A DNA stretch of 64,000 bases, from assembly GCF_900111315.1 (NCBI RefSeq), contig NZ_FOGU01000016.1, forward strand, positions 1 through 64,000, given 5' to 3'. The DNA comes from Tranquillimonas rosea (lineage in GTDB: Bacteria > Pseudomonadota > Alphaproteobacteria > Rhodobacterales > Rhodobacteraceae). Positions 50,056 through 58,427 of this stretch are shown here, in pieces. The notes under the pieces were generated by a model that ran no database searches, was not told the DNA's origin, and saw only the letters and a list, made by a program, of their open reading frames with translations. Each line of letters opens with the position of its first letter. The stretch's first letter is position 1. Made by a program: the position numbers and the translations under genes.

Positions 50056-50573
50056 GGCGGCGTGACGTCCTTGCCGGAGTCCTGGCGCTTGCGGCAAGCC
50101 CTGCCTCCGCCCGACCACCGATTCCTGTTCACGGGACTCCTCGTGATCTCCTGTCGCCGCCTTTCGTGGACGGAGATGGGCGGGATCGGACGCTGGCGGA
50201 TTTTGAGGGACGTGTCTTGCTTGTGAACATTTGGGCGACCTGGTGCCCGCCCTGTCGCGAGGAGATGCCGACGCTCGACGCGCTGCAAGCGCGCCTCGGC
50301 GGACCGAATTTTCATGTTCTGCCGCTGTCGATCGATCGGGCCGGTCTCGAACCCGTGCGCCGCTTCTACCGAGAGACCGGCATTCGCAACCTCGATCTCT
50401 ATATCGCGGAGGATACGCGCGCGATGCTGGCCTTGGCCGTGGTGGGTCTGCCAACAACGATTCTGATCGACCGCATGGGGCGCGAGCACGGGCGCCTCGC
50501 AGGCCCGGCCGAATGGAACAGCCCCGAAGCCGTCGCGCAGATAAGCGCTCTTATTAACGAACGGAAACAATAG
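50052..50573 (+). CDS. TlpA-family thiol-disulfide reductase, copy 2
   Basis: 173 residues from GTG 50052 (ATGA-like overlap with dsbE). Tat-like start RRRDVLAGVLALAA, active site NIWATWCPPCREEMPTLDAL, cis-Pro GLPTTILIDRMG. Paralogue of 30732-31247, but here no SCO gene follows. Confidence 0.88.
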   Translation: MRRRDVLAGVLALAASPASARPPIPVHGTPRDLLSPPFVDGDGRDRTLADFEGRVLLVNIWATWCPPCREEMPTLDALQARLGGPNFHVLPLSIDRAGLEPVRRFYRETGIRNLDLYIAEDTRAMLALAVVGLPTTILIDRMGREHGRLAGPAEWNSPEAVAQISALINERKQ

Positions 50574-50662
50574 GACATGGAAAAGCACGACGACCGCACC
50601 TGCGGCGCCAGCCGTTCCACTCCGCGCGCACACGTGGCGGCGGTCTCGATCAGCGCGGAAAT

Positions 50663-51397
50663 ATGGATATGATTGACCTTTCGGCTCTGGGACTAATGGC
50701 GGCATTGCTGGCCGGTGCTGTTTCCTTTCTGTCGCCCTGCGTGCTGCCGCTCGTGCCCGGCTACGTATCCTACGTTGCTGGACGTACGGTCTCCGGCAGC
50801 GCAGCGCCTTCGAAGGGGCGGGCCGTCTGGCTCAGCCTCTGCTTCGTCCTCGGCTTCTCTACTATCTTCATCCTGCTCGGCGCCTCAGCGACCGCGCTCG
50901 GCCAAACCTTGCTGCGGTGGCGCTACGAACTCAACATCGTGGGCGGCGCTATCGTGATTTTGTTCGGCCTGTTCATGATCGGGGCAGCGCGCCTATCGGC
51001 CATGGAGCGCGACCTGCGCTTCCATCTCGACCTGCCGGGCGGGCAACCGGTCGCCTCCTACGTGCTCGGGCTCGCCTTCGGTTTCGGCTGGACACCGTGC
51101 ATCGGGCCGATCCTCGGCGCCATCCTGACCGCCAGCGCGACGAGCGCGACGATTGGCGAGGGCGTCGCACTGCTTGCCGTCTACTCGGCCGGCCTTGGGA
51201 TTCCGTTTCTGGTCGTCGCGGGGTTCACCGACAGTATTGCCGGCAGGCTGCGCGGCATCGGTCGTTGGGGTCGGCGCCTGCATCAGGCTGCGGGCGGCAT
51301 CATGATCCTGATGGGCTTGGCGATGATGACCGGTCGTTTGAGCGCCTTGGCCTACTGGCTGCTGGACACCTTCCCGGTCCTTGGGCGGATCGGATGA
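50663..51397 (+). CDS. ccdA: CcdA/DsbD-type transmembrane thiol transporter, copy 3
   Basis: 244 residues with SFLSPCVLPLVPGY and FGWTPCIGPILG. It lies 89 bp after tlpA and overlaps the cation transporter gene by 4 nt. It is the electron source for DsbE and TlpA of this module. The 89-bp gap encodes no gene that I can support. Confidence 0.9.
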   Translation: MDMIDLSALGLMAALLAGAVSFLSPCVLPLVPGYVSYVAGRTVSGSAAPSKGRAVWLSLCFVLGFSTIFILLGASATALGQTLLRWRYELNIVGGAIVILFGLFMIGAARLSAMERDLRFHLDLPGGQPVASYVLGLAFGFGWTPCIGPILGAILTASATSATIGEGVALLAVYSAGLGIPFLVVAGFTDSIAGRLRGIGRWGRRLHQAAGGIMILMGLAMMTGRLSALAYWLLDTFPVLGRIG

Positions 51398-52101
51398 ACA
51401 CAATCCAACATTCGGAACATTTACGGCGTCGAGAGTCCAAGATGGCAAAAAACCAAGATAACCGGCAGACCAATCTCAAGCGCGGCATCCGCGTCGAGAT
51501 CGCCAGCCTCGTCTACAACGTGATCGAGGTCGTCGTATCCGTCACCGTAGGACTTCTGACCGGAAGCGCGGCGCTGGTGAGCTGGGGTCTCGACAGCACG
51601 GTCGAGGCTACTTCGGCTGCGACGCTGATCTGGCGCTTGAAGGGTGAAAAGGACGGTGGCGACAAGCGCACGGTCCTGCATCGCAAGAAGGTCGCGCTCT
51701 ACGTGGTCGCCTGTGCTTTCTGGATCGTCGTCGCGGCGATCCTCTACGAGGCGGTATCCGCGTTCATCTCGCAGGAGGCACCGGGCTTCAATTGGTGGGG
51801 TATCGCAATCCTGTGTGCTTCGCTCGTGGTCAACCCGTTCCTCGCTTGGGGCAAGTATCGCTACGGCAAGCGGCTCGATGCACCCGCCCTGAAATACGAT
51901 GCCAAGGACACCATGATCTGCCAGTATCAGACAATCGTGGTGTTGGCGGGGATCGGTCTGACGCAATGGATGGGCTGGTGGTGGGTTGATCCGGTCGCGG
52001 CGCTTCTGATCGTGCCCTACGTTGCGTGGGAGGCGTTCGAGGCCACCAAAGATGCGCGGTCGGTCGATCCGGACGAGGCCGAAGCTACTGCCGACGCCTG
52101 A
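51394..52101 (+). CDS. Cation transporter, CDF-like
   Basis: 235 residues from ATG 51394 overlapping the ccdA stop; ATG 51442 is an alternative. About five to six membrane helices. TM2 carries AALVSWGLDSTVEATSAATL, where the usual HxxxD site is changed to a D/E pattern, and the protein lacks the long C-terminal domain. TM5 region has LKYDAKDTMICQYQ. It belongs to the CDF superfamily but its metal is uncertain. Its end overlaps the convergent P450 gene by 17 nt. Confidence 0.78.
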   Translation: MNTIQHSEHLRRRESKMAKNQDNRQTNLKRGIRVEIASLVYNVIEVVVSVTVGLLTGSAALVSWGLDSTVEATSAATLIWRLKGEKDGGDKRTVLHRKKVALYVVACAFWIVVAAILYEAVSAFISQEAPGFNWWGIAILCASLVVNPFLAWGKYRYGKRLDAPALKYDAKDTMICQYQTIVVLAGIGLTQWMGWWWVDPVAALLIVPYVAWEAFEATKDARSVDPDEAEATADA

Positions 52102-53332
52102 CGTTGCGCATGATGAACCGGGATTTAGGCATGGGTGGCAGTTCGCCGGTTTCCAGATCCAGAACCTGATCCGGCACTTCGAAGTTGATGGCGTTCACCA
52201 AGAAACTGCAAAACGCCTTCATCTGGCTGATCGCGATCCACTCGCCAGGACAACGGTGGTTCTTGTGGTGATCACCACCGCCCTGCGGAATGAAGTCGTA
52301 GGGGTTGTCTTCCCGATCCTGAAACCGCTCGGGCCGGAACTCTTGCGGCGCGTCCCACGAACGAGCGTCGGTATTCGTGCCGTAGAGGTCGAGCAGAACC
52401 CTGTACCCTTCGGGGAAGCGATATCCGCGCCACTCGAAATCCCTCTTCACCCGTGCTGCGACCGCGGGAAAGAACGGATAGAACCGCCGGACCTCTTGCA
52501 CGAAAGGTTCGAACTGTCCCTCGTCGTCCTTCAGCTTTTGCCGCCACTCCGGATGCCGATGCAGGGCATGCGCAGCCTGGGCGATGAACGCCGAGACCGC
52601 GACGATCGGGCGTACGACGTTCAGAAGCTCCACGGCGGCCACTTTGGAAGTCAGCAGCTCCCCGTTCAGGTCGCGCCAGGTCGCGACGACATGGGCTGCG
52701 CTTTCCTGTCTTGTCTGAAGGCTTCCGTCGCGCACCCGTTCGATAATCCCGGCCGCCCAACGCTCTGCGCGATGCCGCGCCAGACGCGCGCCCCAATGCT
52801 TCCAGCCGACGGCCCCGGCGTCCTGGAAAAGCGCCGTCATCTGCGCCGTCCGCGTCTCCACCTCTGCTTCGGGAAGCGGCACGCCCGACCAGTCGCAGGC
52901 GATTCTGGTGAGGATTTCGCGCGCTTGGTCGTAGAGAACGACCTCGTCCGCCGCTTCCCAGTCCCGTGCGTAGCGGTCCAACAGGTCCCGCGTCGTGTTT
53001 TCGAGAGCTTCGATCCGCTCCGACGCCATGAGTGACATGAACATCTGCTTCCGATGACGGTGGGCCTCGCCATCGAGCCCCTGGATGCCCTTTTCGCCGA
53101 GCAGGGTTTTCTGGATACGCTTCGGCATCGAGCCTGCGCGCACGAGCCCATCCTCAGAATAGAAGACCTCCGCTGCTGCGGCGCCTGTCATGCAGATCGT
53201 CTTTTGAAAGAGGATGCGGGTTTCGAACAGGTCTGTGTGGAGCGCGTGGCAGGTTTCCGCGATGAACCCATACGGATTGCTCAACAGAGAGAGGGTGCTG
53301 TCGAAGCCTTTTGAGGATGGAATGCTGGACAT
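52085..53332 (-). CDS. CYP152-like cytochrome P450 (fatty-acid peroxygenase type)
   Basis: 415 residues. Haem ligand Cys361 in GGGDHHKNHRCPGEWIAIS. The I-helix has NVVRPIVAVSAF with Arg241-Pro242 where normal P450s have the acid-alcohol pair; Arg-Pro here is the mark of H2O2-using CYP152 peroxygenases (R242-P243 in P450BSbeta). Length and spacing also fit. It would hydroxylate fatty acids with peroxide. It starts 3 bp after lspA, so it is the third gene of the CDF-lspA-P450 operon, which is odd company for a peroxygenase. Confidence 0.9.
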   Translation of the reverse strand: MSSIPSSKGFDSTLSLLSNPYGFIAETCHALHTDLFETRILFQKTICMTGAAAAEVFYSEDGLVRAGSMPKRIQKTLLGEKGIQGLDGEAHRHRKQMFMSLMASERIEALENTTRDLLDRYARDWEAADEVVLYDQAREILTRIACDWSGVPLPEAEVETRTAQMTALFQDAGAVGWKHWGARLARHRAERWAAGIIERVRDGSLQTRQESAAHVVATWRDLNGELLTSKVAAVELLNVVRPIVAVSAFIAQAAHALHRHPEWRQKLKDDEGQFEPFVQEVRRFYPFFPAVAARVKRDFEWRGYRFPEGYRVLLDLYGTNTDARSWDAPQEFRPERFQDREDNPYDFIPQGGGDHHKNHRCPGEWIAISQMKAFCSFLVNAINFEVPDQVLDLETGELPPMPKSRFIMRNVRRRQ

Positions 53333-53335
53333 TGA

Positions 53336-53836
53336 TTACTTCCCCGTAGCGCTCTCTTTGCGGTGGTTCTGTCCGGGTTTGATCTTCGCCGACCGAAAGC
53401 TGTCCCGGAATAGCAGGGCCGCGCCACAGAAGATCGCAACATCCGCAAGGTTGAAGGACGGCCAGTGGTATGACCCGTAATGGAAGTCGAGAAAGTCCGG
53501 AACGGCCTGATAGCGCACGCGGTCGAGAACATTGCCGAGCGCACCGCCGATGATCAGACCGAGGGCGGCGGCCGTCAGCCTGTCCGGCGCGCGCCACAAC
53601 CAGATCAGCAGCCAAGCCACGATCACGGCAGCAAGTGCGATGAGACCCCACCATGGCACGACTCCGCCGAGCATACCGAAGCTGACCCCATCGTTCAGAA
53701 CCCGCACGAGATTGAGGAAGGGCAGAACCTCGACGCCGCGCTCAAGCGCCGGGGTGTTCAGGGCAAGCGCCTTGGTGCCCTGATCGAGACCGAACGCCGT
53801 GACGGCGCAGATCGCGCCCAGAACGCGGCCGTTCAT
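53336..53836 (-). CDS. lspA: Lipoprotein signal peptidase, copy 2
   Basis: 166 residues from ATG 53836, overlapping the CDF stop by 4 nt. Catalytic aspartates in GNVLDRVRY and FNLADVAIFCG; four membrane helices. It follows a cation transporter, as does the first copy (14409-14903), and the two are only moderately similar, so they were probably acquired with separate modules. The C-terminus is a basic tail (RSAKIKPGQNHRKE). Confidence 0.92.
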   Translation of the reverse strand: MNGRVLGAICAVTAFGLDQGTKALALNTPALERGVEVLPFLNLVRVLNDGVSFGMLGGVVPWWGLIALAAVIVAWLLIWLWRAPDRLTAAALGLIIGGALGNVLDRVRYQAVPDFLDFHYGSYHWPSFNLADVAIFCGAALLFRDSFRSAKIKPGQNHRKESATGK

Positions 53837-54687
53837 GCCGCCGTCTTCAGATCGGCCCGCGCGTCGCGGATGATTGACCAGGACGAATGCAGGAACAGCC
53901 CTGCGATGCCAAAAGCGACGATGAGGTCTGGCCACGAACTTCCCAGCCACCATACAAGGCCCGCCGCGATAACGACGGCCGCGTTGCCGATGGCGTCGTT
54001 GCGCGAGAACAGCCAGACGGCCCGCATATTCGCGTCGCCCTTGCGGAACCGCAGCAGCGGCAGAACGGAGATAACGTTGACGACAAGGGCGATCATGCCG
54101 AGTAGGCCCATGAGGCCCGCATCGGGCGCCGTCTGCTCGAAGACCCGCACGATCGTCGTGCCGAGGACGCCAAGACCGAGCAAACCGAGGAAGATGCCCT
54201 GAATCAGGGCCGACCGCGCCCGCCATGCAAGGCTCCAGCCGATGGCCAGGAGGCCCAGGAACGTGATTGCGCCGTCACCGATAAAGTCGAGCGCGTCGGC
54301 CTTCACCGCCTGCGATCCGGCGATGAACCCGCCGACCATCTCGATGACGCCGTAACCGACATTCAGGATCACGACGATCCAGAGGGCGCGCCGGTAGGCG
54401 GGGTCCTGATGGGCCGGGTTCGGCGGGATGTCTCCATCGCTCTCAATCCTGTCGAAACCGTAGCCGGTCACGGCAACGGCCTTTTCGATGTCAGGCAGGC
54501 GCGCTTCGGGGGCGTTCAGTGTCATGATGTGGGTCGCCGCCGACACCTTCACATCGTCAGGTGCGACTCCGGCCGAGTGCGCCGCCCGCTCGATCTGCGC
54601 GGCATCCTTCGCGCAGTCCATACCGGAAACCCGGTAACGGACGGGCGGGGCATCTGCCGTCGATCCGGCACTTTCGGTGTTGGCCAT
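53833..54687 (-). CDS. CDF-type cation transporter with N-terminal HMA-like domain
   Basis: 284 residues from ATG 54687. Residues about 15-85 form an HMA-like fold, YRVSGMDCAKDAAQIERA, where the second Cys of the CxxC site is Asp (CAKD). The membrane part (from about 95) has six helices with ADALDFIGDGAITFLG (TM2) and FSRNDAIGNAAVV (TM5), CDF metal sites of an unusual D/N type. First gene of the CDF-lspA-P450 operon, divergent from the ArsR repressor across a shared operator. Confidence 0.85.
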   Translation of the reverse strand: MANTESAGSTADAPPVRYRVSGMDCAKDAAQIERAAHSAGVAPDDVKVSAATHIMTLNAPEARLPDIEKAVAVTGYGFDRIESDGDIPPNPAHQDPAYRRALWIVVILNVGYGVIEMVGGFIAGSQAVKADALDFIGDGAITFLGLLAIGWSLAWRARSALIQGIFLGLLGLGVLGTTIVRVFEQTAPDAGLMGLLGMIALVVNVISVLPLLRFRKGDANMRAVWLFSRNDAIGNAAVVIAAGLVWWLGSSWPDLIVAFGIAGLFLHSSWSIIRDARADLKTAA

Positions 54688-54725
54688 GGTCGCGCTATTC
54701 CTGTTAGGATCGATTGAAGAACGAC

Positions 54726-54745
54726 ATATCAGCGGGGAATGATAT
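54726..54745. promoter_or_regulatory. ArsR-type operator between CDF operon and arsR
   Basis: ATATCA-N8-TGATAT (GCGGGGAA between), same 6-8-6 geometry as 49427-49446. It overlaps the arsR ribosome site and lies 39 bp from the divergent CDF start, so one bound repressor could shut both directions. Confidence 0.72.
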
Positions 54746-55088
54746 GGTGCAAATCGTCGATGACCGCAAGAGTGCGACCATCGAGCGACGGGCGAAGCTG
54801 TTCCGCGGCTTCGCGGACCCGAGCCGCCTGGCCATCCTCGGTGCACTTTGCAACGGGCCATTGGCCGTCCACGAGCTCGTCGAGCGGACGGAACTATCGC
54901 AACCCAACGTCTCCAACCACCTCAGATGCCTGCTGGACTGCGGGCTTGTCGCGAGCGACCGCGATGGGCGCTTCATCCGCTACCGTATCAGCAGCCCGCG
55001 CATCACGGTCCTTCTGAGCGATGTGGACGCACTTCTCGACGTGGTTGCAGAGGGTGTTGAGGCGTGTGACAACTATCGTGGGGCATAA
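54744..55088 (+). CDS. cmtR: ArsR/SmtB-family repressor, CmtR-like
   Basis: 114 residues from ATG 54744 (GGGGA 5 nt upstream); a TTG at 54714 lies before the operator. Winged helix: LSQPNVSNHLRCLLDCGLV. Cys62 and Cys66 in the recognition helix region and Cys108 near the end match the C57/C61/C102 Cd/Pb site of Mycobacterium CmtR in spacing (4 and 42 residues). It should release DNA on Cd(II) or Pb(II). It probably controls both 6-8-6 operators of module B. Confidence 0.85.
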   Translation: MVQIVDDRKSATIERRAKLFRGFADPSRLAILGALCNGPLAVHELVERTELSQPNVSNHLRCLLDCGLVASDRDGRFIRYRISSPRITVLLSDVDALLDVVAEGVEACDNYRGA

Positions 55089-55151
55089 GAGATTGAAGTT
55101 AAACGGACTCCGTTGGGAACGACGCAACCCTTCCAGTGACAGGGTATCACT

Positions 55152-56696
55152 GTGAGACGCCGAGAGTTTCTTAGCCTCGCCGCAGCCTCCCTCGCGACCC
55201 CTGCACTGAATATCAGCCGGGCGTGGGCCGCCGAGCCCGGCGCGCCCTTGCTGATACCGGAAGTCATGGACATCGCCCCCGGCGCAGGCAACGCACTCGA
55301 TGCGAGACGCGGAACACGTGACTTCATCGCAGGTGCGGCGTCGGAAACCTGGGGGTACTCGCAAGAATACCTAGGACCGCTGCTGCGGTTCCGGCGCGGG
55401 CGCATCGCAAACATAAGTGTCACGAACCGTCTCGATGAACCGATCACGGCTCACTGGCACGGCATGCACGTGCCGGGCTATCTCGACGGTGGGCCGCAAC
55501 TTGCTTTCGGCCCGGGCGAGACCTGGGCGCCGGAGCTGCCGATCGATCACCCGGCGGCGACGCTGTTTTACCACAGCCATATTCACGGGCGCACAGGCCC
55601 GCAGGTCTATCGCGGGCTGGCGGGCATGATCATCATCGACGACCCCGGCATCAAGGACCCTCTGCCGCACGACTACGGCGTAAACGATTTTCCACTCATC
55701 GTGCAGGATCGCCGCTTCGACCGGTCAGGCCGTATGATCTATGGTCTCGGCATGATGGATCGGATGCACGGGTTTCGGGGGGACCAGATCCTCGTCAACG
55801 GTGTGGTCCGTCCCAAGCTTACAGTTCCGGCGGGTCTGGTGCGTCTGCGTATCCTGAACGCTTCGAATGCACGCGTGTATGATTTCCGTTTCACCGATGG
55901 CAGGCAGTTCCACCAGGTCGCGAGCGATGGCGGCCTTCTGGACCGCCCGCTTGCCATGGCCAGCCTCCAACTTGACGGCGCCGAACGGGCCGAGATCGTG
56001 GTCGATTTCTCGGACCGGTCACCTGTTTCTCTCGTCTCGCGCGACATCAGGATGGGTGGCATGATGAACGGGGGCATGATGGGTGACTGGGGCGGCTCCA
56101 TGATGATGGGCGATAGAGGCATGATGGGAGATCGCGGTAGGATGGGCGACCGCGGTATGATGGGGATGGGTGGAAACAGTGGTACGCCGCTTGAAATCAT
56201 GTCCTTTGATGTGGGCGAAGCTTCGCCCGCCGGCCCCACCCGCCTGCCCACCTCGCTGCCTTCGGATGCCCCTGCACTCGGCGATCCGGTCCGCAGGCGC
56301 GATTTCACCCTCAACATGCACACTAGGGGCATGATGCGCGGCGGCATGATGGGTGGCGACGGTCAGATGATGGGGATCAACGGCGAACCTTACGTCATGG
56401 ACCGCATTGATGAGACCATCCGCGCAGGCGAAACCGAGCTTTGGCGCATTAATACCGATATGATGATGCGGCACACGTTCCACGTTCACGGGACTTCCTT
56501 TCGGGTCGTGAGGCAGAACGGGCGGCCGGTCGACTCGGCACGGATCGGTTGGAAAGATGTCGTTCGTGTGCAGGGTCCGACCGAAATCCTGCTGAGGTTC
56601 GACAAGCTGGCCTCGGAAGAGACACCATTCATGTATCACTGCCACATCCTCGAACACGAGGATGTGGGCATGATGGGGCAGTTCACAGTTACATAA
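55152..56696 (+). CDS. cueO: Multicopper oxidase, copy 2 (CueO-like, Met-rich)
   Basis: 514 residues from GTG 55152; Tat signal RRREFLSLAAASLA. Copper blocks: AHWHGMHVPG, FYHSHIHG, RHTFHVHGTSF and YHCHILEHEDVGMMG. Two methionine-rich insertions: an MMxGDRG-type repeat at about 300-340 and MMRGGMMGGDGQMM at about 395, as in CueO where they bind Cu(I). It follows the ArsR gene by 63 bp in the same direction. Not a near-copy of the first oxidase: spacing and signal differ. Confidence 0.92.
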   Translation: MRRREFLSLAAASLATPALNISRAWAAEPGAPLLIPEVMDIAPGAGNALDARRGTRDFIAGAASETWGYSQEYLGPLLRFRRGRIANISVTNRLDEPITAHWHGMHVPGYLDGGPQLAFGPGETWAPELPIDHPAATLFYHSHIHGRTGPQVYRGLAGMIIIDDPGIKDPLPHDYGVNDFPLIVQDRRFDRSGRMIYGLGMMDRMHGFRGDQILVNGVVRPKLTVPAGLVRLRILNASNARVYDFRFTDGRQFHQVASDGGLLDRPLAMASLQLDGAERAEIVVDFSDRSPVSLVSRDIRMGGMMNGGMMGDWGGSMMMGDRGMMGDRGRMGDRGMMGMGGNSGTPLEIMSFDVGEASPAGPTRLPTSLPSDAPALGDPVRRRDFTLNMHTRGMMRGGMMGGDGQMMGINGEPYVMDRIDETIRAGETELWRINTDMMMRHTFHVHGTSFRVVRQNGRPVDSARIGWKDVVRVQGPTEILLRFDKLASEETPFMYHCHILEHEDVGMMGQFTVT

Positions 56697-56853
56697 AAGA
56701 ACCCCACCTGCCTGACACCGTTTCACATGGGCGTTATCGAGAGCTAACGTCTTCTTGCAGCGTTCTATCAGGTGCCGGTGCCGCCTTGTTGAAACGTATC
56801 GCGGATTACGTCTAGACCCGAACGGAAAACATCTCGCTAAGCTGCGGGTCCGC

Positions 56854-56869
56854 CGAAGCGGCCGTTCAG
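56854..56869. repeat. 16-bp module-junction sequence, copy 2
   Basis: CGAAGCGGCCGTTCAG, directly before the truncated 3' end of the reductase gene at 56880. It fits a recombination that joined the mer module to metal module B here. The remainder of 56697-56879 has no gene. Confidence 0.5.
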
Positions 56870-56879
56870 TCGCTCCGCA

Positions 56880-58175
56880 TCATTGGTCGGTGAGGGCTCT
56901 TCGGCAGCCCTCGCCGCGCGCTGTCCGAGTGACCGGTGTCGGCTTAGCGTAGGATTTCACACTCTCCCGCAAACGACCCGGTTCACTGCCCTCCTCGACC
57001 AGAACCTTGTAACCTGAGACCGATTCCGCCTGTTGGCGTGTAGAAAACCAGCCCGGCGTCCGATCGGATTGCATGCGGAACTTCAGGCCCTGTTCACGGG
57101 CCTCGGCTTCGTCCAGCCCGACCCGGGCGAGGGGCGGCAGGGTGAAAGCGACAGACGGAACGCCATCGTAGTTCGGCGTGCTGTGATTTCCCTCAAGCAG
57201 GTTCGCCGCGACCACCTTGCCGTCGTGATTGGACACAGGCGTGAGAGGCGGCCCCATTTGCGCCGTATCACCGGCCGCATAGACGGCCGGGTTCGACGTG
57301 CTTTGCAGGTATTCGTTAAGAACCAGTTTGCCCTCTTGTAGTTCTACGCCTCCGGCCTCGAGATCGAGCGCCGCGAAATCAGGCTTGCGGCCCGCGGCGT
57401 GGACGACAAGATCCGCTTCAAAAGTCTTCGAGCCCCCCTCGCCGCCAGTCGTGATGCGGAAGGTGTCGCCGGTCTTCTCGACGCGCTCTACCTCGGTGTT
57501 GGTGTGCAGCGTGACGCCGATCTCGTCGTATTTTTCCATCAGCCACTCGACCAGGTCCGGATCGAACCCCTTAAGCATCCTCTCGCCATGCTGGAGGATC
57601 GTTACCTCGGCCCCGGCGCGCGCGGCGATGTGCGAGAACTCCGCAGCGATGTAGCCTCCGCCAACCAGCACGATCCGGCGCGGAAGGCTTTCCATTTCGA
57701 GGAAACCTTCGTTGTCGATCAGATGCTCTTCGCCGGGTATGCCCAACTTCATCGGCTCCGCTCCGGTCGCCAGAACAATGTGTTTTGCTTCCAGCGTCTC
57801 CCCTTCGACCTCAACAGAGTTCGGGCCAACGAAGCGCGCCCGTCCGTGGAAAGTCGCGATGCCGCTTTCGGAGAAACTCTTTTCCTTCTTCCCAGGCACC
57901 GGATCGGTGAAGCCGCGTTTGAACTCCAGCAGGTCGCGCCAATCGATCTGCACGTCGGCCTCGACACCTTTGCCCCGCATTCGTCGCGCGTGGTCAGCGG
58001 CAGAGGTGCCTCCGATCAGCATCTTCTTGGGGTCGCAGCCGCGTAGGGCGCATGTGCCGCCATAGGGACGGAAATCGGTCACGGCAACGCTGCGGCCCGC
58101 GGCGCTGACACGCTTGGCCACCGTAGTCGCGGCAGTGCCGCTGCCGATGACGATTACGTCGTAGGTCTTGCTCAT
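56880..58175 (-). CDS. FAD-dependent disulfide-type oxidoreductase, C-terminally truncated
   Basis: 431 residues. FAD motif VIVIGSGTAATTVAKR, redox pair GGTCALRGCDPKKML (Cys42, Cys47), NAD(P) motif VLVGGGYIAAEFSH and second FAD motif VYAAGDTAQMG. Relatives are glutathione-reductase-fold enzymes of about 450 residues. After SGYKVLVEEGSE the expected dimer-interface strands (DRILGAHLLG type) are missing; instead the frame runs through GRLRESVKSYAKPTPVTRT to a stop 10 bp from the 16-bp junction repeat. The tail therefore looks recombinant and activity is doubtful. Confidence 0.8.
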   Translation of the reverse strand: MSKTYDVIVIGSGTAATTVAKRVSAAGRSVAVTDFRPYGGTCALRGCDPKKMLIGGTSAADHARRMRGKGVEADVQIDWRDLLEFKRGFTDPVPGKKEKSFSESGIATFHGRARFVGPNSVEVEGETLEAKHIVLATGAEPMKLGIPGEEHLIDNEGFLEMESLPRRIVLVGGGYIAAEFSHIAARAGAEVTILQHGERMLKGFDPDLVEWLMEKYDEIGVTLHTNTEVERVEKTGDTFRITTGGEGGSKTFEADLVVHAAGRKPDFAALDLEAGGVELQEGKLVLNEYLQSTSNPAVYAAGDTAQMGPPLTPVSNHDGKVVAANLLEGNHSTPNYDGVPSVAFTLPPLARVGLDEAEAREQGLKFRMQSDRTPGWFSTRQQAESVSGYKVLVEEGSEPGRLRESVKSYAKPTPVTRTARGEGCRRALTDQ

Positions 58176-58375
58176 GACATGTCTTCTTGTGCTGATACCA
58201 AGTGTCGTCCCGCGCCCCCGTGACGATGTGTTTGCTTCAGCTTGGAAATAGCCTGATGGGCGCGGTCAGCATGGCGCGGTGCAGAGCCTGCGGAAAAAGC
58301 AGTTCCATCGTGCCTATCGAGGTCGATGGTGCTGTTGGATGGCGCCGTAGGCGCGCATGCCCATGAGATATTCCG

Positions 58376-58419
58376 CCCTTGGCTCCAGCCTCTCCCCGTA
58401 GACGGACTGGAGCCAAGGG
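58376..58419 (-). terminator. Hairpin at end of mer operon
   Basis: 13-bp perfect arms CCCTTGGCTCCAG / CTGGAGCCAAGGG, 18-nt loop, 9 bp after the merA stop. There is no T tract, but the strength of the stem and its position fit the end of the mer transcript. Bases 58176-58375 otherwise hold nothing recognised. Confidence 0.65.
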
Positions 58420-58427
58420 AGAAACCG

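Noticed and set aside
58337-58352. Third copy of the Rhodobacterales stem-loop element (GGCGCCGTAGGCGC)
   Set aside because: Only one short hairpin resembles it; the AAAATATCC lead and the GGGGG stem are absent.
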